Source of the DNA: Aeromicrobium duanguangcaii
Lineage (GTDB): Bacteria; Actinomycetota; Actinomycetes; Propionibacteriales; Nocardioidaceae
Assembly: GCF_024508295.1 (NCBI RefSeq)
Contig: NZ_CP101990.1
Span: 1,054,001-1,118,000, forward strand
DNA: 64,000 nt
Reading direction: 5' to 3'
A model generated the notes under the pieces. The model searched no databases. It was not told the DNA's origin and saw only the letters and a list, made by a program, of their open reading frames with translations. Shown here piece after piece: positions 51,156 through 60,285 of this stretch. Positions within the stretch are counted from its first letter, which is position 1. Each line of letters begins with the position of its first letter. Position numbers and translations under genes: made by a program.

Positions 51156-54100
51156 GGAACTCGACCGGCGCAACGATTGAGGGGCGGGCCGAGACGTCCT
51201 CCAGAGGTGAACCTCCGTCGTCAGGAACGCGATAAATGTTTGAAGGCGGACGCTCGAAGGCAGTCGACGGTCGGGCCAAAGGGGTGCGGCCGTCCGTGGT
51301 CTGCACGTCGACGATCGCATCGTCGGGCCGGTCCTTCCGGCGCACCTTAAACGCAATTCGGCCAGCAGGCGCAGAGGCAAGTGGCAGTGCGTAGGAGAAG
51401 AGCGTCGCGATGTCCTTGGGCTTCGTGGGCTCGGGCAGAAGCTTCGGGTCGGTGACCCCCTTCGCGTCGTGGAACCTGGCCGAGGAGCTGTCGCCGGCGA
51501 AGGTCAGCAGGAACGCACCGCGGGTCGCGACTTTGAGATCCTTGAGGTGCTTGTACTCGGGACGTTCGAGCGCCGCGGCGATCTCGCCGTCGGTATCGAC
51601 GGTCTGAGCGTCGATGCCGCTTGAGATCGCGAGGAGCGCGTCGCGCTGGCGGGTCGACGAGCCCGAGAACTGCTCCGGCCGGTCCGTCCGCCGGAAGCGG
51701 CGCATGATCCTAAGGCTGCGGCCTTCGACTGTCCTGGTCGGCAAGGTGTCGAGCTCCGGAACGATGACAGCCCAGTCCTTGAGCGTGCCTTCCCTGATTG
51801 CCTTGCGCATGAAAGCGACGTACGGGTCAAACTTGAAGTTCTTTGCCCACTGGAATCGGCTGACGACATCAATCAGTGCGTTAGCATCCACGATGCCGTA
51901 GCGGGCAGCCCACGGTCGCGGCGACCCGGACTCGTTGATGTAGAAGAACTGGCCGGTGTTGTCGGCCGCGTCGAGCAGCGACTGCACGTATTCAAAGTGC
52001 TGCTCGTTCAACTTGTCGTTGTGCAAGCCCTGCTGGTTGAAGTCGACGACCTTGCCGCCCTCGCCCTGCTCGGTGAGCTCGGCGTTGTACATCTTGTTGC
52101 TGCTGGTCGGCTTGAGGTAGGGCAGGCTCTGGTAGACCAGCGGAGGCACGTCCATCGGACGCACCAAGGGTCGGCCATCATCGTCGAAGCCCTGGAACCG
52201 TCGGAGCTCCTCGCGGAAGTCCTCCTCGTCGCGGACGATCGCCTCGAACGCCTTGTACAGGTCGATGACCGTCTTCCTCGGCCCCGGTACGTTGCGGCCG
52301 ATGTAAAGCCGCACGAGGTCGCGGTAGTGGGGGCGGTAGCCGAACCAGCGGCCCATCTGCATCAGCGTGTCGGCGGCAACGGTCCGACGCGTGTAATAGG
52401 AGACCGTCAGGCCTTCGACGGTGAAGCCGCGGGAGAGCTTGGCCCCGCCGACGAGGATCTTCCAGACGTCGCGTGCCTGGAAGTTGATGTCGTCCTGCTG
52501 GTAGTCCTTCTCCGCGACCCCGTTGACGATGACGACCGGGTTGACACCCTCCTGGATCTTGTCGACCGCCTGACCGACAAAGTGGATTAGGTCCGCGAAC
52601 TTTTCGACGATCGGCTCGTCCGCGCCGCGCGCCTCCGTGACCGGTCGGTAATCGTTGTTCCACAGGTCCTGGAGCCGCTTTAGCCCCATGGGAAGGTCAT
52701 AGCCCGCGGACATCCAGACTCGACGGATGTCGTCGGCCAGGATCGCGTGCTCTGCAGTCCTCACGGACTCGTGGACGAGCATCGTGTGGTGGCGGAAGAG
52801 CTTGGGCTTGCCGAGCGTCGCGGCCCGGTGCAGCTTGACTGCCCCGGCGAGCACGTACGCGTCGAGAGCCGCGAGCATCTCAGCGTCCCGTGCATCGGGG
52901 TCATCGGGGGCCGCGAGAAGGGACCGGACGTAGGCCCTTTCGTTCGAGTTGGCCAAGGTCCGTTCCTCGCCCTCGCCCCCGTCGTCCCCTGATACGTCTC
53001 GGTCGAGATCGTGGAAGGCTGCGCCGCCCATGTATCCCGGCGGCGGCTGGAGGCTGACGATGAAGTCCTTCGGGAAGATGTCTTCGGAGTCCTCGGGATC
53101 GACGAAAACGTTCGCGAATGGCGTGGCTGTGTAGCCCACGTATTGGGCGCGTCCGATCTCGCGGAGTAGCTGTGCGATCAGGCGGTTGATCGCGGTGCGT
53201 TCCTTCTCCTCGGCCGAGTCCTTCTTGGGCCTGGTGGTGTTGATCGACGCTTGGTCGGCCTCGTCGTCGATGATCAGCGTGGGAATCTCGCTGAGGTCGG
53301 TCTTCACTGACTGGAGGTCTTGGACAAGTTTCTTCAGGACTCGCGAATTCTTCTTCACGACAGCGATGCGGATGTCGGGCCGATAGAGGTTCTGCGGATC
53401 GTAGAGGGGGCGTGCCGGGTCGACGAGGTGGTCGGTTTGGCGGAAGTCGAGATAACCGAGGCCCGCCTTGAGTAGCTTGTAGTCGTCGTGGGCGCCGGTC
53501 AGCCGCCGGATGCCCGGCATGCCGAGCTCCTTGGGATCCTTGCCGTAGGAGACGAACTTCCCGTCGAACCAGTCGACGTCCCCGTCTCCGATGTAGTCGA
53601 CGGAGGCGGTGAGGTCGGGGTTGTTGCGGTCCACGCCGCCGAGGATGTTCTCCTCGCCGATGAGCTCCATATCGATACGGCGCTGGGTCTGCCCACGCAG
53701 AAGCTCGATGGTGCCGGTGAGGACGATCACCAGCTTGTAGCCGGCGTCGACCGCCTTGGCGATGACCCCAGTGAAGTTGGCGGTCTTTCCGGATTGCACG
53801 TGACCGACGACGAGACCCTTCGATTGATACGGGTCATCGCGGGTGGGGTCAGCCAGACGCTTGACGACCTCATCGGTGGTGCGGCCGAGTTCACTGATCG
53901 CGTCCGCGTCCCAGCCCTTCGCCTCGAGCACACCCCGATACCCGTCCCAGTAGAACGAGCGATCGGCCTTCGCCTCGTACCAGGGATCCCAATCGGCCGG
54001 CTTGCCGGAGATGACAACCGCGCCCGAGAGGTTCACCTGGAATGCATGGTTGATCGAAGCCTGTGCCTTATCGGAGAAGCCGAGAGCCCCGAGGGTCGCA

Positions 54101-54372
54101 TCTCGCCTCTCCTGCGAGTACGCGGCAGTGTCTTCGGCCCATGCGGCGTTGCGCACGGCATCCCACTTGGAAAGCTGGATGTGAAACTCGTAGCGCGCTG
54201 GACTGTTCACGTCGGTCGAGGTGAGTGCGTCGATGAGGTCGTGCTCGGAGTAGTCGCCAGCCACCCCCGCGTCGTCCAGCTCGAACCGCACACGCTTGAG
54301 CACGGGCTTGGGGTCACTCTTGCTCATGCCGCGGACGACGCCCACGATTGCATCGGTGTACGGGTCGGTCAC
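51148..54372 (-). CDS. Z1-domain SF2 helicase-like endonuclease subunit
   Basis: The 1074-residue protein is a superfamily 2 helicase-like ATPase with a Z1 domain. Motif I is GHVQSGKT (residues about 190-197), motif II IIDDEAD (about 367-373), VGYTATPF (about 412-419) is motif III-like, and QMGRWFGYR (about 672-680) is the Z1-type arginine-finger motif VI. Z1 helicases are known from restriction-type neighbourhoods with MORC/MutL-like ATPases and nucleases; they probably remodel or translocate DNA. GTG 54372 is preceded by AGGAGG six bases away, giving VTDPYTDAIVGVV. It starts two bases from the stop of the preceding nuclease-like gene. Confidence 0.9.
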   Translation of the reverse strand: MTDPYTDAIVGVVRGMSKSDPKPVLKRVRFELDDAGVAGDYSEHDLIDALTSTDVNSPARYEFHIQLSKWDAVRNAAWAEDTAAYSQERRDATLGALGFSDKAQASINHAFQVNLSGAVVISGKPADWDPWYEAKADRSFYWDGYRGVLEAKGWDADAISELGRTTDEVVKRLADPTRDDPYQSKGLVVGHVQSGKTANFTGVIAKAVDAGYKLVIVLTGTIELLRGQTQRRIDMELIGEENILGGVDRNNPDLTASVDYIGDGDVDWFDGKFVSYGKDPKELGMPGIRRLTGAHDDYKLLKAGLGYLDFRQTDHLVDPARPLYDPQNLYRPDIRIAVVKKNSRVLKKLVQDLQSVKTDLSEIPTLIIDDEADQASINTTRPKKDSAEEKERTAINRLIAQLLREIGRAQYVGYTATPFANVFVDPEDSEDIFPKDFIVSLQPPPGYMGGAAFHDLDRDVSGDDGGEGEERTLANSNERAYVRSLLAAPDDPDARDAEMLAALDAYVLAGAVKLHRAATLGKPKLFRHHTMLVHESVRTAEHAILADDIRRVWMSAGYDLPMGLKRLQDLWNNDYRPVTEARGADEPIVEKFADLIHFVGQAVDKIQEGVNPVVIVNGVAEKDYQQDDINFQARDVWKILVGGAKLSRGFTVEGLTVSYYTRRTVAADTLMQMGRWFGYRPHYRDLVRLYIGRNVPGPRKTVIDLYKAFEAIVRDEEDFREELRRFQGFDDDGRPLVRPMDVPPLVYQSLPYLKPTSSNKMYNAELTEQGEGGKVVDFNQQGLHNDKLNEQHFEYVQSLLDAADNTGQFFYINESGSPRPWAARYGIVDANALIDVVSRFQWAKNFKFDPYVAFMRKAIREGTLKDWAVIVPELDTLPTRTVEGRSLRIMRRFRRTDRPEQFSGSSTRQRDALLAISSGIDAQTVDTDGEIAAALERPEYKHLKDLKVATRGAFLLTFAGDSSSARFHDAKGVTDPKLLPEPTKPKDIATLFSYALPLASAPAGRIAFKVRRKDRPDDAIVDVQTTDGRTPLARPSTAFERPPSNIYRVPDDGGSPLEDVSARPSIVAPVEFRD

Positions 54373-54373
54373 G

Positions 54374-55357
54374 TCATGCCTCCTGCGCGGGTGGCGCGCT
54401 GATGAATCCGGAGAGCGGCTCGCCGGGATCTCCCGCGGTGCGCGAGGAGACGTCGACACGGTAGGTCACGGCACTGACAAGATCACTGTGCGGAACCACG
54501 GCGTGCAGCCGGCTCGGAGTGAGCGCGGGAAAGTCGTCGTCGACGAGATACGCCGCCGGGGTCGTGCGGAGGATGTACGACGTCGGGTACATCGCAGCGT
54601 CGGTGTCCTCCCAGCCCTCCGACGCCAGGTAGGTCACGAACCGGTCCCGCGTCGTTGTGAGGCGCTCTCGGATCGTCTGAACCAGTCCCGGCAGAGTGAT
54701 CCCGTGCGGGTCGCCCCCGGCCCGGGTGAGTTGGACTGACACGAGCCACAAGGACCGTCCGGGGCTTGGTTCGAGCTGGCCCGTTCCGTGGATGACGTGC
54801 GTGCGTCTCTCGCCGAGGGTGGTCTTGACCTCGACGTCGAAAGCCGGGAACGCGTAGTCCCGCTCCTCGGCGAGCGGGCCCAACCACCAGTCGGTCACGG
54901 CGTACTCGTCGTGGGCGTCCAGCAGCGTTCGGAAGAGGAGGAGCTCACCGATCAAACCGACTTGCTTCTCGTCTGAGATTCGCGATTTGGCCGCGAGCAG
55001 CGACTTCATGTTCGTCATCGCGGCGGAAGTCGCTGCGGCGAACGTGGCGCCGCCGTGCATCGCCTGGACGATCGACAGCATCAGTCCGTAAGCCTCGGCG
55101 TACATGTTGCGGGCATCGAAGGCAATGCGGGCCCACGTGGCGCCGTCGCGATTCTCGATGCCGGTGCTGACGCGCTTCAGCTCCGCGGTGTCCTGAACCA
55201 TCCCGGTGTGCGGCGTCAGCAGTGTGATCGTCTGGCCGGGGCCGTCGATCCTGATGAGTGCCTCAGGAGATTCGCTGACCAGGTGCGTGGTCACCGTCCC
55301 GCTGCGGAAGTATTTCTCAAGAGTGGCCGGGTTCAGTTCCGACAACGTTGCGCCCAT
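54374..55357 (-). CDS. PD-(D/E)XK motif protein (DUF4420-like nuclease)
   Basis: The 327-residue protein has VGLIGELLLFRTLLDA around 132-147, whose Glu is the first catalytic position, and AFPAFDVEVKTTLGE at about 169-183 with the D-x-ExK signature of the PD-(D/E)XK nuclease fold, followed by a beta strand and GTGQLEPSPGRSLWLVSVQL. It resembles DUF4420/PD-(D/E)XK proteins found beside Z1 helicases and GHKL ATPases. It is the likely DNA-cleaving subunit. It sits between the GHKL and Z1 genes with gaps of nine and one base. Confidence 0.88.
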   Translation of the reverse strand: MGATLSELNPATLEKYFRSGTVTTHLVSESPEALIRIDGPGQTITLLTPHTGMVQDTAELKRVSTGIENRDGATWARIAFDARNMYAEAYGLMLSIVQAMHGGATFAAATSAAMTNMKSLLAAKSRISDEKQVGLIGELLLFRTLLDAHDEYAVTDWWLGPLAEERDYAFPAFDVEVKTTLGERRTHVIHGTGQLEPSPGRSLWLVSVQLTRAGGDPHGITLPGLVQTIRERLTTTRDRFVTYLASEGWEDTDAAMYPTSYILRTTPAAYLVDDDFPALTPSRLHAVVPHSDLVSAVTYRVDVSSRTAGDPGEPLSGFISAPPAQEA

Positions 55358-55366
55358 GGTGGATTC

Positions 55367-56875
55367 TCACTCTCCTCGCGCGGACTGTGACCGGATGGCG
55401 GACAAGAGGATGGCCTGCCACGCCGCGTCCTCGCGCTTCTTCCTAGCGCCGCTACCAGTGCCGACGAAGTGGTCCTCCAGAAGGAGGAGCAGAAGACTCT
55501 TGAAGAGAGGCGCGTCGTTGATGTCGAGGCTCTTGTGCCCGACGACGGCTGCTCGGTATCTGGCGTTCAGGACGAGCCTGTGCGCGTCGACGTCGATGTC
55601 GTAAACCTGATCATCCGGCAGCATTCTCCACATGATGTCGACGGGAGCGGCATCGTTGGGTTCGGTGTACGTGCCAAACACACCCTTCACGCCGTCAGGG
55701 AGTCCGTCACCCGGGCGCGGGGCCCCGATGGGCGAGGCGACGCGCTGCCTCGCAATCTTCGCCGCATGTTTCGCATCCTCCCGGAACGAGGCGAGCGTAG
55801 TGCCGTCGGCCGCACGAGCGTGAGCGAACGCGCTGCGCAGTTCATCGTCGAACGTCGTTCCCGACTTCTCCGGGTTGATCGTGACGTGGTTCTCCATCTC
55901 GGTCGTCAGGTCGAATGCCACACGCGCGAACGCAAGGTCGGTGCTTGGAGTCGCCAGGCTGTTCCAACCGCCCGACTGGAGGAGCCGATCGTTGCGGTAA
56001 ACGTAGAGCCCTTGCGACTCGCTTGCCGATCGACCCCCTTGCGTGAAGCCTGACCCCCTGTCCCAGTGTGGCCAGACGTGGAGCCGCGCCGTACTGTCGG
56101 CGTCGCCGACGATCACCGGGAGGTCCTTTGGGTAGCCGGTACGTCCGACACCTCGATAGTCGAAGGGGTCAATGGCCGTGACCTGCCGCGGGGGCCCAGC
56201 GAAGTCCAGCCACACGTCGAACGTTTGAACCGTGATCGTCAGATCGCCCCGCTGGAGGATACGATGCAGGACGAGCCCGAGATGAGTGACCAGCTCCTGG
56301 GTGGTTCTGCTGGTCCAGGCCCGCTGCTCCTCGTCGTTCGACGACGTGAGGAACGTCTGCACGCTCTCCCACTCCACGATCGTCCCCGTGTCCATGACGA
56401 AATCGACCTTCGAGCCGGCGAGTCGCTCGGCGGCGTCGCTGCTTGAGAACTCTTCGACTACGGGGCCCGTGTCGATAGTCTCCTTACGCAGACGTCGTCC
56501 GACCGGCGGCGAGCCGTACCGCTTCGACCACACGATCAACGTGTTCGCCTGGCTCAGCGACGCCGCCTTGAGGCCGATGCCGAAGTGCCCGAGGTCGCGG
56601 CCTTGGTACTCGCGCTTCTTCGCATACGTCATGGCGTCGTCGATGCTTTTCGAGTCCATGCCCGAGGCGTTGTCGATTACCTGCAAACCGACGGGACGTG
56701 CCCCCTCCATACGAAACCTGATCAGGATGTTCGTTGCGCCGGCATCGATGCTGTTGTCGACAAGATCTGCTACGGCGGTGACCAGCGTGTGATGGCGGCC
56801 GATCGCCGACGTGATCGACGGATCGGGAGGGACGACCCGCGAGCCGACAGGCTGTGGTGCGGATACCGAGACCAT
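55367..56875 (-). CDS. MORC/MutL-like GHKL ATPase
   Basis: The 502-residue protein has a GHKL ATPase domain: N-box AVADLVDNSIDAGATN (34-49), G1 DNASGMD (68-74) and G2 LGHFGIGLKAAS (95-106). The catalytic base that is Glu in MutL and Hsp90 is Asp38 here. A transducer-like domain and a C-terminal alpha/beta region follow (HRLVLNARYRAAVVG, KSLLLLLLEDHFVG). Such proteins (paraMORC-like) occur in bacterial restriction-modification neighbourhoods and may act as DNA-clamping switches. It overlaps the DUF499 stop by one base (TAATG) and so is translationally coupled. Confidence 0.9.
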   Translation of the reverse strand: MVSVSAPQPVGSRVVPPDPSITSAIGRHHTLVTAVADLVDNSIDAGATNILIRFRMEGARPVGLQVIDNASGMDSKSIDDAMTYAKKREYQGRDLGHFGIGLKAASLSQANTLIVWSKRYGSPPVGRRLRKETIDTGPVVEEFSSSDAAERLAGSKVDFVMDTGTIVEWESVQTFLTSSNDEEQRAWTSRTTQELVTHLGLVLHRILQRGDLTITVQTFDVWLDFAGPPRQVTAIDPFDYRGVGRTGYPKDLPVIVGDADSTARLHVWPHWDRGSGFTQGGRSASESQGLYVYRNDRLLQSGGWNSLATPSTDLAFARVAFDLTTEMENHVTINPEKSGTTFDDELRSAFAHARAADGTTLASFREDAKHAAKIARQRVASPIGAPRPGDGLPDGVKGVFGTYTEPNDAAPVDIMWRMLPDDQVYDIDVDAHRLVLNARYRAAVVGHKSLDINDAPLFKSLLLLLLEDHFVGTGSGARKKREDAAWQAILLSAIRSQSARGE

Positions 56876-59800
56876 TACAGGTCCTCGAACGAACTGTTCG
56901 TCAGCCCGAGGTCGCCCGAATTCTGCTTCACTGCCCGCACGGTGTTCTCGTCGAACCCATCAGCCTTCTCGGCATTCACGGTGAGAGTGATGTCGAGGAC
57001 ATCCGGGCCCGCCTTCCGCAGCAGGTCGAGGATCTCCTGGGCGACGGTCTGCAGTTCCGTGGGCATGTCGCCATCGGGGTTCACGACATGCCTAAGGGAG
57101 AAGGTGGCGTTGGCAACGACCTTGCGCGGGGGAGGGGATGGAGCTGGCGTCGGCCCGGGCTGCGGCGGTATCACCTTCCGATCCGGATCGGGATCCAGGT
57201 CGGGCCCCGGGCGTGGCAACCTTTCGCGCTCGCGCTGCGCAAGAGCTAGGTCGGGACGTACGACGAGCGTCCGCTCGTCAAACGGTCCGAATTCGGTGTC
57301 GTCAAGCGGGACGGCCAGTCCGTGGAAGTCGCCGGTCATCGTGTCGAACCCGGTCGCCAGCGCAAACCCGGTGTCCGCGAAGGCGGCATCGAGGAGCGAC
57401 TCCTCGAGAGCCCGAACCAGAACCGAGCGGTCACGTAGGCGATGCAGGTAGGGGTATCGGCAGTAGTAGGTCCACAGCTCGGTAAAACTGATGAATCCAC
57501 GGGTCCACCGTGCTCGCAGGAACTCCTCGATGTCGAGGCGCACGACACGGTTCGCGATGTAGGAGTGAGCGGCGTCGACGGAGGCAAGCTTGGTGCCGAT
57601 GCGCTTGGCGAGGTTCTTCTCCGGACCGTCCGCACGCACCTGCCCGACGGCGTACGGTGCCTGCGGGTCGTCCTGTACTGCGTGGAGGCCCCAGATCCAG
57701 GTGTGGGCCAGGCGATCGTCGACCGTGCGGTTCGCCGTCTCGAGCATCGTCTGGGCCTGTGTCGCTGCGGATTGAGTGAGGTCGAGTCGTGCCGTCTCAT
57801 TGAAGATCGAGCTCCAAGCCAGATACGACCGCACAGCTGATTCGAGCGTTCCCCACTGCTTCTCGTCCGCGGCGACCGCCACGATGGTGTTGACATTGGA
57901 GCGGGGAGCGTTGCCGCGGCGCCGCAGCAGGTCGTGCACCCACTTGGAGGCGCCGGACTCCTTGTCCTTGCCGTTGTGGGTGTACTGAGGTGGCACGACG
58001 ACGAGCCGGAGGTGGTTGGCCTCGGCGACGTCGGATGACGATTCGGGATGGACGACTTCGGCGATGACGTCAGTGGATCCCTTGAATGCCTGCTTGAGCC
58101 GGGTTGCGACTTCGCCGTGGACGGCGTTGAGCGAGAGCTGGGAGGCGCGTTCGGCGGCGAGTCGGTTGAGCGACGGCTGAGTGTCGTACCAGTACCGGCC
58201 GTCCTCGGCGTAGTAGTGCGAGGACTTCTCCTGCAGCCCATCCAGCGCCGACCCGATATTGCCGAGCACGTCGCCCGGCATGGCGACACCGAGGGTGATG
58301 CTGCGACGGTCCTTGCCCTTGAGCGCAGCCTCGAGGGTGGGTGTGGCTTCGACGAAGATCGCCCGGGCTGTGCGGAGCGCCAAGGAGCGGTCCTTGAGCA
58401 CGGGGCGCTCTGCGTCGACGATCCGGGCGACAGCGTTCTCCCCGTCGATCTCGGACTGGATGATCGCGTCCCACGCGTTGCCGACGTATTGCACGATCTC
58501 CGAGCGGACCGGCTGCGCATCAAGGGGGACCGACCCTGCCATGATCAACGGAGAGGGGTCCTCGCGCTGATACAGCTGGTGGATCACGTGGCTCATGAAC
58601 CGCAGAACGCCCCGTGTGCGTTGGAACTTCTCCAAGGTCGACCAGTCCGAGTAGAGCCGGTCCAGAAGCTCGGGGTGGATAGGGTAGGCCGCCTTGATCC
58701 TCGCCTCGTACTCGAACTCTCCGACCCCGGTCGGGAACTCCTTATGGTGGTGTCGGTAGTACTCTCTGAACCGCCGCGCCGCGGCTGCGATGGACGAGAG
58801 CGCCCTCGCATCCGGCTCGACGAACAGTCGCCGGCGGACGATCTCATACGACTCGTCCTGGGTCGCCGGCGTCCACTGGTAGGCCACCCGGCGGATCACA
58901 TTGTCCAAGCGCTCCAGGGCGTCGCGGCCTCGGTGGCCACCTACCTCCAGGTCGCTGGCCTTGGTCGCATCGAGCTCACCTCCCGCTGCGGTCCCGGGGG
59001 CCATGCTCTCGCTGGCCGGCACGGAGACCAGCAGCAAGATGCCAGCCACATTCTCGGCAGCAAGCGTCAGCGCCTGGGCAAAAGTGAATTGAGTCTCGAA
59101 CAGACCTGCTGCCACGCGGGGAGCGTGGGGGTCCTTGTTGTCGTAGTCGTCCGGCAGCTGTCGGGCATAGGCGACCCATTCGTCGATCAGCACGATGGCC
59201 GGTCCGAACCTGGCGAAGAGCTCTCTCAACAAGTTGCCGGGGTTGGTGCCGGTCCTGTCGGCCTCGGCGACGACCTCATATCCCTCCGCGCCGCCCAGCT
59301 GCCAGGCGAGTTCGCCCCAGAGCGTGTTGACGACGGTGCCGTCGGGCTTCGTCGACGGCTTACCCGGGGGGATCTCGTTGCCCACGAGTGCGGCCTTGCG
59401 CACGGGCTGGCCGACCACCTCGGCATGATGGCCCGCGAGCACTTCCTGGACGTTCTGCGGGAACTCGTGCAGCGCACGCCCCGAGAACAGGTGCCACACA
59501 GCCAGCATGGAGTGGGTCTTGCCGCCGCCGAACGTGGTCTGCAGGTTGATGACCGGGTTGGCCGACGTCGACCCGGAGACCCGGTCAACGGCCCGCTTCA
59601 GCAGATCCTTGAGCCCGTCGGTGAGATACGTTCGTCGGAAGAACTCGATCGGATCCTGGTATTCGCTCGCGGCATTCTGCTGTACCGCTACCGAGTACAG
59701 GTCGGCGGCGAACTCCGCGTTGTTGTACCGACCCGAGGCCACGTCCGGGTGCGGCTTGAGCACCTCCCGCCACGCCGGCAATTCCGCGTCGGGCGTCCCG

Positions 59801-60285
59801 GGCAGAGCGATTGCCTCGCGCACCGCCCTGCGGGTCTGCTGTTCGAAGCTTCCGCGCAGGATGCCGAGCCGGGAAGTGCGGACCGCGTCGGCCTCGCGCA
59901 CCGCGCCGATTGCGCGCATGACCCGCTCGATCGTGTCCAGCGCACGGACCGCGTCGTCGGGGGAGAAGGGCTTGAAGTGCGCAACGTCGTTGCGGACGCT
60001 ACGCAACTCGCTGACGAAACCCTGCTCACCTCGCGAGAGGTGGTCGTTGAAGAGGTACCCGAGCGAGGAGATCGGCTCGGTGACCATCCGGAACTGGTCC
60101 TGTGGGTCAGTACGCGAGTAGGACTTGCCCTGGATGCCCCTCGCGGCGTCCTTCGCCGCGAGGAGCACCGTCCAGTCCTCGCCCTCCGGTACGAACTTCG
60201 CGGTGACCTGCTCGATGTACGGATCGAGAACTGCCGCCAGCGACTCGAGCGCCGCACGCACTACCTCGATGTTGCTCTTCGCCAT
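56875..60285 (-). CDS. Swt1-HEPN/DUF499 P-loop ATPase
   Basis: The 1136-residue protein begins with a helical domain containing RNDVAH (Arg98-His103), the Rx4-6H motif of HEPN ribonucleases, in a context like Swt1-type HEPN domains. A P-loop ATPase follows with Walker A TFGGGKTH (251-258) and Walker B IVLIDEW (364-370), the DUF499 hallmark. The C-terminal part is a large, largely uncharacterised region ending in a Pro-rich linker (about 1037-1057) and a small alpha/beta domain. DUF499 proteins are recurrent partners of DUF1156 methylases in defence loci. It overlaps the DUF1156 stop by one base (TGATG). Confidence 0.88.
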   Translation of the reverse strand: MAKSNIEVVRAALESLAAVLDPYIEQVTAKFVPEGEDWTVLLAAKDAARGIQGKSYSRTDPQDQFRMVTEPISSLGYLFNDHLSRGEQGFVSELRSVRNDVAHFKPFSPDDAVRALDTIERVMRAIGAVREADAVRTSRLGILRGSFEQQTRRAVREAIALPGTPDAELPAWREVLKPHPDVASGRYNNAEFAADLYSVAVQQNAASEYQDPIEFFRRTYLTDGLKDLLKRAVDRVSGSTSANPVINLQTTFGGGKTHSMLAVWHLFSGRALHEFPQNVQEVLAGHHAEVVGQPVRKAALVGNEIPPGKPSTKPDGTVVNTLWGELAWQLGGAEGYEVVAEADRTGTNPGNLLRELFARFGPAIVLIDEWVAYARQLPDDYDNKDPHAPRVAAGLFETQFTFAQALTLAAENVAGILLLVSVPASESMAPGTAAGGELDATKASDLEVGGHRGRDALERLDNVIRRVAYQWTPATQDESYEIVRRRLFVEPDARALSSIAAAARRFREYYRHHHKEFPTGVGEFEYEARIKAAYPIHPELLDRLYSDWSTLEKFQRTRGVLRFMSHVIHQLYQREDPSPLIMAGSVPLDAQPVRSEIVQYVGNAWDAIIQSEIDGENAVARIVDAERPVLKDRSLALRTARAIFVEATPTLEAALKGKDRRSITLGVAMPGDVLGNIGSALDGLQEKSSHYYAEDGRYWYDTQPSLNRLAAERASQLSLNAVHGEVATRLKQAFKGSTDVIAEVVHPESSSDVAEANHLRLVVVPPQYTHNGKDKESGASKWVHDLLRRRGNAPRSNVNTIVAVAADEKQWGTLESAVRSYLAWSSIFNETARLDLTQSAATQAQTMLETANRTVDDRLAHTWIWGLHAVQDDPQAPYAVGQVRADGPEKNLAKRIGTKLASVDAAHSYIANRVVRLDIEEFLRARWTRGFISFTELWTYYCRYPYLHRLRDRSVLVRALEESLLDAAFADTGFALATGFDTMTGDFHGLAVPLDDTEFGPFDERTLVVRPDLALAQRERERLPRPGPDLDPDPDRKVIPPQPGPTPAPSPPPRKVVANATFSLRHVVNPDGDMPTELQTVAQEILDLLRKAGPDVLDITLTVNAEKADGFDENTVRAVKQNSGDLGLTNSSFEDL

